From Heliocidaris erythrogramma (taxonomy: Eukaryota > Echinodermata > Echinoidea > Camarodonta > Echinometridae), in the NCBI GenBank assembly GCA_025617745.1, contig CM046864.1:1426001-1490000 (forward strand): a stretch of DNA of 64,000 nt, in the 5' to 3' direction. Shown piece by piece: positions 59,101 to 59,963 of the stretch (position 1 is its first letter; each line of letters opens with the position of its first letter). The position numbers and the translations under genes were made by a program. A model generated the notes under the pieces. The model did no database searches, was not told the origin of the DNA, and was given only the letters and a program-made list of their open reading frames with translations.

Positions 59101-59915
59101 GTAGTAGACGGAAGTGATAATGTAAGTTTCAAACACAACTCTTTCCTACCATCATTCATTGGGACAAAACATAACCTTAAAGCATCAATTTGTGAAGTAG
59201 CTCGTACGACTTTGATTCAGAGTCATAGAAACTGTATCAGATGAATTTAGGAGAATAAGATTTCTGCACACCCTGTTATAATTTCATTTTCAATAACTCT
59301 ATGTTGTTCCAGACCAGCATTATTTTTTAAGAAAGGTAAAAACAGCGTTGATATTCTTGAAATATATTAGTCTTTCCATGCAAACTGGCACTTTTTTCAC
59401 TTTCCGACAGCAGGTGTTGTCCACTTTTGCTCTTGTGAGAACGTGTACATGACTTTTTGGTTTCAAAATTACAATCCCCCCAATTTCAAGAAAACGGATT
59501 TATCAATTTCGCCATGTCATGATTAGGTTAAAGAAGTGGAAAATTCCTTTCAATGAGATTGTTAATGTTTAGTTTGATTCAGATAAAAATTGTTCGCAAA
59601 GCCAAACTTTAAAACTCACATTATCCATGAAAAAGGCATTCCTCTTAAATTCTTCAAAAGGATAACGTCACTACATGTCCAGACCGTGTACGCTGGACGT
59701 ACAAATGTATTGTTCTTTTCACTTATTTAAATCATTAAGGAGAGTAACCCTCATTAAGTTGATAGGAATGTTAATTTGAAATTGAAATTTATTAATAATT
59801 AATATTAATTAATTTTATAAACTACCATGTTTCCCTTTTTATATGATTGTATTTTGATTTGTTTTCTTTTCCATCCCTACAGGTCTCAGTTGAACGCAAC
59901 CCTATGCACTACTAG
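543..59915 (+). CDS. Mucin-like transmembrane protein (NIDO-AMOP-VWD-EGF-SEA, MUC4-type), 5'-partial gene, 46 exons
   Basis: This span covers the whole in-window gene; the exons are listed separately. The spliced product is 2,568 residues, counting from the first codon at 543. Domains by residue: NIDO end 1-100, AMOP about 108-270, VWD-like 275-500, post-VWD 500-568, cadherin-like 569-680, EGF-like 683-1496 (20 modules), SEA-like 1497-1612, EGF 1613-1731 (3 modules), Ser/Thr/Pro repeats 1732-2091, SEA 2092-2200, Thr/Pro linkers 2201-2299, SEA 2300-2421, transmembrane about 2429-2455, cytoplasmic tail to 2568. Family signatures seen directly are [20 protein letters not shown]...DDF and GLLTWTP, which line up with the same places in vertebrate MUC4. 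The signal peptide and N-terminus must lie upstream of base 1. The likely role is an epithelial surface or matrix glycoprotein. The family call is firm; orthology to MUC4 rather than to a general invertebrate 'mucin-like protein' is inference. Confidence 0.93.
1548..1814 (+). CDS. Exon 2: AMOP domain, middle
   Basis: It begins after TTTACAG and ends at GTAAGT. The phase-1 reading gives a stop-free stretch with [15 protein letters not shown], the paired-cysteine pattern of AMOP, followed by a Trp/Tyr-rich stretch ending in EWVC. AMOP is an extracellular module found in MUC4, SUSD2 and ISM proteins. Confidence 0.88.
2030..2140 (+). CDS. Exon 3: AMOP domain, end
   Basis: This short exon lies between TTTCAG and GTAAGT and is phase 1 on both sides. 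It encodes Y-Y-C-C-S...[10 protein letters not shown], matching the Cys-Cys and RPxxx close of AMOP domains. It continues straight into the VWD exon. Confidence 0.88.
2141..3814 (+). other. Intron 3
   Basis: No exon is seen. It holds a foldback repeat (3045-3348, listed separately), a C/T-rich stretch near 3540-3640 and a small A-rich tract near 3680. Confidence 0.6.
3045..3348. mobile_element. Foldback MITE with arms starting GTTGTAATCAATC
   Basis: The two ends are inverted copies of each other over about 85 bases: GTTGTAATCAATC, then ACAACTC/GGCAACTC, then CTTGC(A/G)AGGTCCTCTCC on each arm. There is no coding capacity. It resembles a short repeat I recall from sea urchin DNA (memory, not searched). 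Confidence 0.75.
3815..4023 (+). CDS. Exon 4: VWD-like domain, N-terminal part
   Basis: It encodes [19 protein letters not shown] followed by [11 protein letters not shown], the canonical GDPH opening of a von Willebrand factor type D domain and very close to the same site in MUC4. The acceptor is TTTTTTCTCAG and the donor GTGAGT. It enters in phase 1 and leaves in phase 0. Confidence 0.95.
4121..4296 (+). mobile_element. 3'-terminal remnant of a non-LTR retrotransposon (LINE) reverse-transcriptase ORF
   Basis: In one plus-strand frame the intron reads a decayed version of the common LINE C-terminus: an '[14 protein letters not shown]' segment, then 'STNQFREFL' and 'THLF'. These match the typical pattern 'RxFSVxAPxxWNSLP...SLSSFKxxLKTHLF' of CR1/L2/RTE-like elements. 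An in-frame stop interrupts it and only the last 60 or so codons remain. The clade cannot be decided. Confidence 0.6.
4813..4897 (+). CDS. Exon 5: VWD-like domain, second part
   Basis: It reads [20 protein letters not shown] and continues to LKT. It enters in phase 0 and leaves in phase 1, so it joins exon 4 and exon 6 in frame. The acceptor is CATTCAG and the donor GTAAAA. Confidence 0.88.
6326..6657. mobile_element. Foldback MITE
   Basis: The left end (TGCTGGTATCAGCAAAGTTTAG ... AAAGGCTTAGAA) and the right end read in reverse are about 85-90% alike over some 55 bases. Weaker complementarity continues inward, so most of the 330 bases could fold as a hairpin. No ORF. Confidence 0.7.
7041..7253. 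repeat. Inverted repeat / short foldback element
   Basis: The left arm CGTTCCTCTCCTTCCTG ... CATCTGACTGGAAGTCATTC and ATGAGGAC is mirrored on the right over about 65-70 bases. The loop holds a small palindrome around 7115-7130 (GTGCATGATGATGCAC). No coding capacity. Confidence 0.65.
7299..7600 (+). repeat. Long pyrimidine-rich tract
   Basis: About 300 bases of mostly T and C on the plus strand, with many TTTC and CTCT runs. Open frames here are low-complexity artefacts. Confidence 0.7.
7947..8168 (+). CDS. Exon 6: VWD-like domain, third part
   Basis: It reads [15 protein letters not shown]...TALFGNP...[16 protein letters not shown]...GAGQGLL, with several N-glycosylation sequons. The glycine of GLLG spans the junction to exon 7. 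Phase 1 on both sides. Confidence 0.9.
8169..10161 (+). other. Intron 6 (about 2 kb)
   Basis: I see no exon and no repeat with clear ends. There is a loose repeat of 'AAGATATTTAGAATnCT' at about 9986 and 10046. Confidence 0.5.
10162..10275 (+). CDS. Exon 7: VWD-like domain, C-terminal part
   Basis: It encodes [19 protein letters not shown] and continues EPAEG...FSFGQS, the counterpart of the MUC4 segment 'GLLGVWN...DDF...GSTIPP...FHFGMTW'. Phase 1 on both sides. The exon begins after AACAAAG, a weak acceptor, but the domain reads straight through. Confidence 0.9.
10766..11017 (+). CDS. Exon 8: post-VWD segment
   Basis: It reads [17 protein letters not shown]...[12 protein letters not shown]...[13 protein letters not shown]. 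The F-x-P-x-F and C-x-x-D-x-x-C-(L/I)-(F/Y)-D pattern is shared with MUC4 after its VWD domain. Phase 1 on both sides. Confidence 0.92.
11101..11720. mobile_element. MITE with TTAAAGGnnAATTAACC ends, copy 1
   Basis: The left end TTAAAGGGAAATTAACC and the inverse of the right end (TTTAAAGGACAATTAACC) match. Internally it shares ATCGTCTGCTAGC and GGCTGCCATTTT segments with the element at 18211-19082. A 16-base unit containing ACGTCAAGGACGGAGA is doubled near 11430-11465. Confidence 0.65.
11974..12162 (+). CDS. Exon 9: cadherin-like segment, first half
   Basis: It reads [12 protein letters not shown]...[18 protein letters not shown] and [10 protein letters not shown]...ASID. The '[11 protein letters not shown]' and 'P-x-x-A-S-I-D' pattern is that of cadherin-like / dystroglycan-type beta-sandwich repeats; MUC4 has a related segment here. 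Phase 1 on both sides. Confidence 0.88.
12711..12892 (+). CDS. Exon 10: cadherin-like segment end and first EGF-like cysteines
   Basis: It begins [20 protein letters not shown] (compare 'NGTLLWTP' in MUC4), then SDGKVSS, then [12 protein letters not shown], the start of an irregular EGF-like module. It enters in phase 1 and leaves in phase 0 at GTAAGT. Confidence 0.9.
13412..13592 (+). CDS. Exon 11: two irregular EGF-like modules
   Basis: It reads [15 protein letters not shown], closing the first EGF-like module, then [12 protein letters not shown]...[15 protein letters not shown]. Cysteine spacing is EGF-like but the second module has a long Pro-rich insertion. It enters in phase 0 and leaves in phase 1, which sets the phase-1 frame used by the rest of the EGF array. 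Confidence 0.9.
14347..14927. mobile_element. Nested GC-rich MITE with TAAAGCCC(C/T)GGTCACACAGC ends
   Basis: The left end TAAAGCCCTGGTCACACAGC and the inverse of the right end (TAAAGCCCCGGTCACACAGC) are nearly identical. The interior is much richer in C, G and CpG than the surroundings and repeats CACGTC/CACGTG many times. No coding capacity. Confidence 0.75.
15058..15440 (+). repeat. Degenerate tandem repeat, unit about 52-62 bases
   Basis: A motif like 'TGTGAGCAAGAAAAGAG' recurs at roughly 15071, 15133, 15185, 15237, 15296 and 15358, each followed by 'AAATTGCAAGT'-like sequence. Confidence 0.55.
16060..16536. mobile_element. MITE flanked by TTAA (piggyBac-type target), copy A
   Basis: It is bounded by TTAA at 16060-16063 and 16533-16536. 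The ends match in inverted orientation over about 35 bases, sharing GCACACTATACGATCGGTCT. No coding capacity. TTAA duplication suggests mobilisation by a piggyBac-like transposase (inference). Confidence 0.75.
17058..17183 (+). CDS. Exon 12: calcium-binding EGF module
   Basis: It opens DVNEC and contains [10 protein letters not shown], with six cysteines; the D-x-(N/D)-E-C and N...(Y/F) pattern predicts a calcium-binding EGF. Phase 1 on both sides, so it can be skipped without a frame change. Confidence 0.93.
17364..19608. mobile_element. Large foldback transposon remnant, possibly Tc1/mariner-like
   Basis: The ends are long inverted repeats: about 240 bases at each end align closely (shared CTCATTTGCATAACAATAGA and ATTCATACCCTTGGTG), and similarity continues inward to about 17780 and 19130. 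A left-arm stretch near 18000-18060 reads '[10 protein letters not shown]', faintly like the Tc1 transposase 'GGGSxMxWGCFSxxGTG' region, so a Tc1-type origin is possible but weak. A second inverted-repeat element lies inside at 18211-19082. Confidence 0.65.
18211..19082. mobile_element. MITE with TTAAAGG ends, copy 2, nested in the foldback at 17364-19608
   Basis: The arms mirror each other: TTAAAGGTGAATTAACCCC, TATAAATGT, GTAATCTATTC, TCGTCTGCTA and GGGGGCTGCCA occur on the left and inverted on the right. It shares these segments with the element at 11101-11720. Confidence 0.65.
20239..20370 (+). CDS. Exon 13: calcium-binding EGF module
   Basis: It opens DINEC and contains [12 protein letters not shown]; six cysteines. 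Acceptor CGTGTAG, donor GTACGT, phase 1 on both sides. Confidence 0.93.
21073..21268. mobile_element. Small MITE with ACACTGTAAAAAA ends
   Basis: ACACTGTAAAAAA at the left is mirrored by TTTTTTTTTACAGTGT at the right, with further inner matches (CTGTATTTTTACAG). No coding capacity. Confidence 0.65.
22113..22330 (+). repeat. Dispersed repeat, left half (sea-urchin-like)
   Basis: Sequence such as CAAGTCCACC, TTGATTTGAATAAA, CAAGCATAACA, TCGGATGTAAAATAAGAAAG, TATGCAAATGAG and GATGATGTCA occurs in the order I remember from a very common echinoid repeat. This is recall, not a database hit. The right half is degraded or missing. Confidence 0.5.
22521..22718 (+). repeat. Exact 99-base tandem duplication
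   Basis: The unit starting GCAAAGGAAACAAAATG and ending CTTTCGTCTAA occurs twice back to back with no difference that I could find, so the duplication is recent or an assembly artefact. Confidence 0.85.
22922..23041 (+). CDS. Exon 14: calcium-binding EGF module
   Basis: It opens DIDEC and contains [12 protein letters not shown]; six cysteines. The acceptor is TCGATCAG and the donor GTATGA, phase 1 on both sides. Confidence 0.93.
23432..23680 (+). CDS. Exon 15: two EGF modules in one exon
   Basis: It reads DEDEC...[12 protein letters not shown], then directly DVNEC...[12 protein letters not shown]. Two modules share one exon, so an intron was lost or never present between them. Phase 1 on both sides. 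Confidence 0.94.
23681..25078 (+). other. Intron 15
   Basis: The only notable content is a CpG-containing, GC-richer patch at about 23950-24190, unlike the AT-rich flanks. It has no recognisable ends. Confidence 0.5.
25079..25207 (+). CDS. Exon 16: calcium-binding EGF module
   Basis: It opens DVDEC and contains [12 protein letters not shown]; six cysteines. Phase 1 on both sides. Confidence 0.93.
25240..25740. repeat. G/C-homopolymer repeat cluster
   Basis: A G run follows GTCGATCCC near 25248, and a C run of about 20 lies near 25661-25678, followed by GGGGGCACGTGCCCCC. The GATCCCGGGGG-type junction recurs in inverse near 39170. Confidence 0.6.
26132..26248 (+). CDS. Exon 17: calcium-binding EGF module
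   Basis: It opens DINEC and contains [12 protein letters not shown]; six cysteines. Phase 1 on both sides. The flanking introns (25208-26131, 26249-26841) hold no other exon that I can see. Confidence 0.93.
26842..26964 (+). CDS. Exon 18: calcium-binding EGF module
   Basis: It opens DINEC and contains [16 protein letters not shown], the C-x3-C spacing of the 'fibulin/LDLR' kind of EGF. Phase 1 on both sides. Confidence 0.93.
27730..27852 (+). CDS. Exon 19: EGF module without the calcium-binding start
   Basis: It opens VTLNETC rather than D-x-N-E-C, then CGAYTDC and CFCNMTGF, with six cysteines. It probably lacks the N-terminal calcium ligand. Phase 1 on both sides. Confidence 0.88.
27853..28722 (+). 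other. Intron 19
   Basis: AT-rich; I see no exon, repeat with defined ends, or RNA gene. Confidence 0.5.
28723..28845 (+). CDS. Exon 20: calcium-binding EGF module
   Basis: It opens DINEC and contains [12 protein letters not shown]; six cysteines. Phase 1 on both sides. Confidence 0.93.
28866..29010 (+). repeat. Imperfect tandem duplication, unit about 73 bases
   Basis: Two copies share CTACnTAACnCAT, AAAATACAG(T/C)AGCA and TTTTACTTTGATATTCAAAG; they begin just after exon 20. Confidence 0.6.
30090..30218 (+). CDS. Exon 21: calcium-binding EGF module
   Basis: It opens DINEC and contains [12 protein letters not shown]; six cysteines. Phase 1 on both sides. The upstream intron (28846-30089) carries a possible MITE end near 29391 (GGGTGTTTCACAAAG) but no exon. 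Confidence 0.93.
30457..30573 (+). CDS. Exon 22: calcium-binding EGF module
   Basis: It opens DINEC and contains [12 protein letters not shown]; six cysteines. Acceptor TATCCTCAG, donor GTAGGT, phase 1 on both sides. Confidence 0.93.
31004..31426. mobile_element. TGTGACC-family inverted-repeat element, copy 2
   Basis: The ends TGTGACCAGGCACCACAAAA match in inverse at the right with almost no change. AT flanks both sides. About 420 bases, no coding capacity. Confidence 0.8.
31697..31766 (+). repeat. Triplicated 23-base unit
   Basis: GAAAGTAAAAATAATGAACG is repeated three times in a row. Confidence 0.8.
31963..32586. mobile_element. TGTGACC-family inverted-repeat element, copy 3
   Basis: The ends TGTGACCCGTCGCCTCAAAA at the left and TGTGACCCGACGCCTCAAAA inverse at the right are near identical over about 35 bases. 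Its right half is homologous to the partial copy at 44668-44820. Confidence 0.8.
32824..32943 (+). CDS. Exon 23: calcium-binding EGF module
   Basis: It opens DENEC and contains [12 protein letters not shown]; six cysteines. It ends A|GTAGGT, so the junction codon to exon 24 becomes AAT (Asn) where other modules have Asp. Phase 1 on both sides. Confidence 0.92.
33512..33754 (+). CDS. Exon 24: two EGF modules in one exon
   Basis: It reads NVNEC...[12 protein letters not shown], then NIDEC...[12 protein letters not shown]. It is the second exon with a fused pair. Phase 1 on both sides. Confidence 0.94.
33999..34292. repeat. Cluster of long G and C homopolymers
   Basis: It contains a G run of more than 20 (about 34000-34022), another of about 15 (34134-34148), a short C run (34165) and a C run of about 22 (34270-34291). 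The G run at 34134 and the C run at 34165 can pair as a hairpin around CACGGGCCGGAAGTG. Confidence 0.8.
34621..34743 (+). CDS. Exon 25: calcium-binding EGF module
   Basis: It opens DLDEC and contains [12 protein letters not shown]; six cysteines. The exon starts right after TTGCTTGTAG. Phase 1 on both sides. Confidence 0.92.
35090..35610 (+). repeat. Degenerate tandem repeat, three units of about 197 bases
   Basis: A block with 'TTTGGCAC..', 'GTTAT(T/C)nGCnAAA' and 'AAATT...GGCCC' recurs three times; the GGCCC points fall near 35186, 35390 and 35586. A C run (35047) precedes it. Confidence 0.55.
36029..36160 (+). CDS. Exon 26: calcium-binding EGF module
   Basis: It opens DFDEC and contains [12 protein letters not shown]; six cysteines. 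Phase 1 on both sides. Confidence 0.93.
36740..36865 (+). CDS. Exon 27: EGF module, last of the first array
   Basis: It opens DEDEC and contains [12 protein letters not shown], then an unusual [12 protein letters not shown] with a Met-Phe where other modules have a Gly-rich turn. Phase 1 on both sides. Confidence 0.9.
36995..37100 (-). repeat. Hammerhead-like repeat, minus-strand copy
   Basis: The reverse strand reads CAGGCTCATGATGGATTATG, ACTCCGAAACATG and CTTATGTCTTC, matching the plus-strand copy at 39517-39645. The core is CTCATGA here, one base off the hammerhead consensus CTGATGA. Confidence 0.6.
37466..37602. repeat. Long hairpin, arms about 62 bases, loop about 6-8 bases
   Basis: The left arm (AACTTAATTAACAAAATGG ... 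CTTTAGGGTA) is mirrored on the right with only a few differences. Confidence 0.85.
37603..38170 (+). repeat. Two-unit tandem repeat, period about 308
   Basis: Each unit starts 'CTGTGGGGGTAACATACTGG' and carries 'CTTCTCCAAAACC/CATGAT', 'CCAAACTTGGTAGGAA' and 'GCTCAGACTTGGTATTGTG'. This type of repeat is widespread in marine invertebrates (recall). Confidence 0.7.
39517..39645 (+). repeat. Hammerhead-ribozyme-like repeat, plus-strand copy
   Basis: It contains CTGATGA (39533-39539), a GGAG...CTCC stem, GAAAC (39554-39558), an ACATG/TATGT helix and GTC (39580-39582). This is the order of a type I hammerhead core with a GUC cleavage triplet. One extra base lies between CTGATGA and the stem, and helix I is weak, so activity is uncertain. 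Similar motifs occur in Penelope-like retroelements. Confidence 0.45.
40108..40220 (+). CDS. Exon 28: SEA-like module, first half
   Basis: It reads [20 protein letters not shown], then [17 protein letters not shown]. It enters in phase 1 and leaves in phase 0, the same phase pattern as the two clear SEA exon pairs downstream. Sequence similarity to SEA is weak. Confidence 0.75.
40781..41092 (+). repeat. Imperfect tandem duplication, period about 156, ending in TA microsatellites
   Basis: Both copies carry 'ACCTTACTGCAGATTA', 'GTACGTAGTAATC', 'TTATTTGCAATATTCATGTA' and 'ACATATTATTTAATCATAT', then a TA run. Confidence 0.8.
41257..41478 (+). CDS. Exon 29: SEA-like module, second half
   Basis: It reads [20 protein letters not shown], then [20 protein letters not shown] and [11 protein letters not shown]. 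The 'I-K-V-T-F-R-V' strand and the following helix fit a diverged SEA fold. There is no GS cleavage motif. It starts and ends in phase 0 (donor CTG|GTAAG), so it cannot join exon 31 directly in frame. Confidence 0.82.
41895..41907 (+). CDS. Exon 30: candidate 13-base micro-exon
   Basis: Exon 29 ends in phase 0 and exon 31 needs phase 1. The sequence AAAATAGCAAGGT, preceded by a pyrimidine-rich acceptor (CTTATTTCTCATGCAG) and followed by GTGTAT, adds 13 bases and restores the frame (SLS-LKIARY-PDEC). With it, the second half of this module is 235 bases, against 220 and 232 in the two clear SEA pairs. The donor is weak and no transcript was seen. Confidence 0.5.
42146..42259 (+). CDS. Exon 31: calcium-binding EGF module
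   Basis: It opens (Y)PDEC and contains [16 protein letters not shown]; six cysteines. It enters in phase 1 and leaves in phase 1. Confidence 0.92.
42260..43088 (+). other. Intron 31
   Basis: I see no exon. A short direct repeat (TGTGAAATAAAATACC, twice) lies at about 42841-42880. Confidence 0.5.
43089..43211 (+). CDS. Exon 32: EGF module with altered start
   Basis: It opens DTIGC instead of D-x-(N/D)-E-C, then [16 protein letters not shown]; six cysteines. Phase 1 on both sides. Confidence 0.91.
43982..45253. repeat. Composite repeat bounded by ATGCCTCCG / CGGAGGCAT
   Basis: It contains three related blocks of 'GACCTnTGACCTTTGACCT', 'TACCCCAAAATCTAATCAGT' and 'TTCTTGAGATATC' (near 44200, 44870 and 45040). 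It ends with GACGGACGCACGGACGGACG and a perfect hairpin GCCTCC...CACC-TTC-GGTGG...GGAGGC (about 45221-45251). Other elements, including 44668-44820, lie inside it. Confidence 0.6.
44668..44820. mobile_element. TGTGACC-family element, truncated half (copy 4)
   Basis: It starts TGTGACCCGACGCCTCAAAA and is the inverse of the right half of the copy at 31963-32586, through 'CTAGTTTACTCAATGATAAC'. The other half is missing. Confidence 0.75.
45310..45429 (+). CDS. Exon 33: calcium-binding EGF module, last EGF
   Basis: It opens DINEC and contains [16 protein letters not shown]; six cysteines. Phase 1 on both sides. Confidence 0.93.
45742..46821 (+). CDS. Exon 34: mucin tandem-repeat exon (Ser/Thr/Pro)
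   Basis: One 1,080-base exon encodes about 360 residues. After a Thr-rich lead ([20 protein letters not shown]) come 25 tandem repeats of 13 residues (two of 12) with consensus TSxSTP(D/E)TSTGTV. The repeats are nearly free of other residues and should carry dense O-glycans. The unit is 39 bases and may vary in copy number between individuals. Phase 1 on both sides. Long antisense frames here are by-products of the 39-base period. Confidence 0.96.
47207..47262. repeat. Perfect 56-base palindrome
   Basis: Two 28-base arms meet at AGAC|GTCT with no spacer and no mismatch; each arm carries ATATAAGCGTGAGAG. It follows a TA microsatellite (about 47137-47166). Confidence 0.9.
47485..47591 (+). CDS. 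Exon 35: SEA domain 2, first half
   Basis: It reads [20 protein letters not shown] and [14 protein letters not shown], the 'F-x-x-x-L-x-D-x-x-S-x-x-(F/Y)' opening of SEA. It enters in phase 1 and leaves in phase 0. Confidence 0.88.
48059..48186 (+). repeat. GT/T-rich duplication ending in poly-T then poly-G
   Basis: A unit 'TTTTTGTTTTTTGTGTTTTG' is tandemly doubled, then a T run of about 25 and a G run of about 16 follow. Nearby a C run lies at about 48294-48310. Confidence 0.75.
49010..49229 (+). CDS. Exon 36: SEA domain 2, second half
   Basis: It reads [20 protein letters not shown], then [12 protein letters not shown] and later [15 protein letters not shown]. The G-S-I-V turn is the SEA autoproteolysis site pattern (G|SVVV in MUC1). 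It enters in phase 0 and leaves in phase 1. Confidence 0.92.
49726..49803 (+). CDS. Exon 37: Thr/Ser-rich linker
   Basis: It reads [20 protein letters not shown] and then MTPSVS, a short mucin-like linker. Phase 1 on both sides, donor GTAAGC. No domain. Confidence 0.8.
50393..50720 (+). repeat. Degenerate minisatellite, unit about 30-35 bases
   Basis: A motif like 'TTACATTCCGTGCAAACTAG' with 'ACTTCATTTGTTT' recurs about eight times. Further units lie at 51512-51660 and 52545-52575, split by the two TTAA elements. Confidence 0.6.
50803..50877 (+). CDS. Exon 38: Thr/Pro linker, duplicate A
   Basis: It reads [20 protein letters not shown], then PPGT. Phase 1 on both sides. Nearly identical to exon 39, including intron bases before the acceptor (TGTCAACTTTTTATCAG). 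Confidence 0.88.
51223..51508. mobile_element. MITE flanked by TTAA, copy B
   Basis: TTAA at 51223 and 51505. About 80 bases at each end are inverted copies, sharing ACGAAGGATGCGAATGTCGA and GCAAAGTCCAACATTCGCAT. Confidence 0.82.
51666..52203. mobile_element. MITE flanked by TTAA, copy C
   Basis: TTAA at 51666 and 52200. The left end shares CGAAGGATGCGAATGTCGA and GGCAAAGTCCAACATTCG with copy B, and the interior is rich in CGCGAA-type CpG sequence. The right end is more diverged. Confidence 0.7.
52301..52375 (+). CDS. Exon 39: Thr/Pro linker, duplicate B
   Basis: It reads [20 protein letters not shown], then PPGT. Phase 1 on both sides. A tandem copy of exon 38. Confidence 0.88.
52506..52534 (+). 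repeat. Hexanucleotide microsatellite (CCTCGT)
   Basis: Four to five copies of CCTCGT in a row. Confidence 0.85.
53745..54419. repeat. Poly-G/C-tipped inverted-repeat element containing a 303-base tandem duplication
   Basis: The left edge (G run, then GGTGGGTATGTGCCGCCC) and the right edge (GGGCGGTACATACCCACC, then C run) are inverted copies. The unit beginning ATGAAAAAGGATGGTGTTCG occurs at about 53821 and 54124 and is nearly identical over 300 bases, each ending in the same right edge and C run. Confidence 0.75.
54749..54817 (+). CDS. Exon 40: Thr/Pro linker, third relative
   Basis: It reads [20 protein letters not shown], then SGT. It aligns with exons 38 and 39 (G-T-x-Q-P ... T-x-x-A-P ... 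G-T) but is two codons shorter; the acceptor context CTTGTCAACTTTT is also shared. Phase 1 on both sides. Confidence 0.87.
54818..55367 (+). other. Intron 40
   Basis: No exon or repeat with clear ends is seen. Confidence 0.5.
55368..55501 (+). CDS. Exon 41: SEA domain 3, first half
   Basis: It reads [20 protein letters not shown], then [20 protein letters not shown]. It enters in phase 1 and leaves in phase 0, like exon 35. Confidence 0.9.
55502..56839 (+). other. Intron 41
   Basis: It holds a 68-base tandem duplication (56596-56735). A GCCATCTT/AAGATGGC pair near 55838 and 56076 is a possible but weak inverted repeat. No exon. Confidence 0.55.
56596..56735 (+). repeat. 68-base tandem duplication
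   Basis: GATGATTATTCAACGACCCG through 'GGCTTGGAAACAA' occurs twice; the copies differ mainly in the length of a T run. Confidence 0.88.
56840..57071 (+). CDS. Exon 42: SEA domain 3, second half
   Basis: It reads [20 protein letters not shown], then [22 protein letters not shown] is again an intact cleavage-type motif. It enters in phase 0 (the first ATG is internal, not a start) and leaves in phase 1. Confidence 0.93.
57640..57781 (+). CDS. Exon 43: transmembrane helix
   Basis: After VLQEGLS comes [20 protein letters not shown], then [12 protein letters not shown]: one strongly hydrophobic helix with juxtamembrane cysteines that could be palmitoylated (inference). The donor is GTGAGT after CGTGG, leaving in phase 2, the only such junction in the gene. 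Confidence 0.93.
58330..58537 (+). CDS. Exon 44: cytoplasmic tail, main part
   Basis: It reads [20 protein letters not shown], then [17 protein letters not shown] and a charged stretch [15 protein letters not shown] that may be helical. It enters in phase 2 and leaves in phase 0. Confidence 0.9.
59062..59121 (+). CDS. Exon 45: cytoplasmic tail
   Basis: Exactly 20 codons: [20 protein letters not shown]. Acceptor AAAAAG, donor GTAAGT, phase 0 on both sides. It holds a Tyr (PYVV) that could be a signalling site, by inference only. Confidence 0.85.
59883..59915 (+). CDS. Exon 46: C-terminus and stop
   Basis: It reads [10 protein letters not shown], then TAG (59913-59915). It is preceded by a good acceptor (TTCCATCCCTACAG). 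This closes the frame of the gene. Confidence 0.87.
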   Translation, partial: VSVERNPMHY

Positions 59916-59957
59916 GCCCAGGCTTGTTTCTGCAAAGAGGGAACATGAATCTTGTAC

Positions 59958-59963
59958 AATAAA
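59958..59963 (+). promoter_or_regulatory. Possible polyadenylation signal AATAAA
   Basis: AATAAA lies 43 bases after the stop. If used, the 3' UTR would be very short; an ATTAAA near 60410 is an alternative. Confidence 0.4.

Noticed and set aside
58978-59244. An 88-codon open frame as an independent gene
   Set aside because: Its middle is exon 45 in the same frame; both ends are intron read-through.
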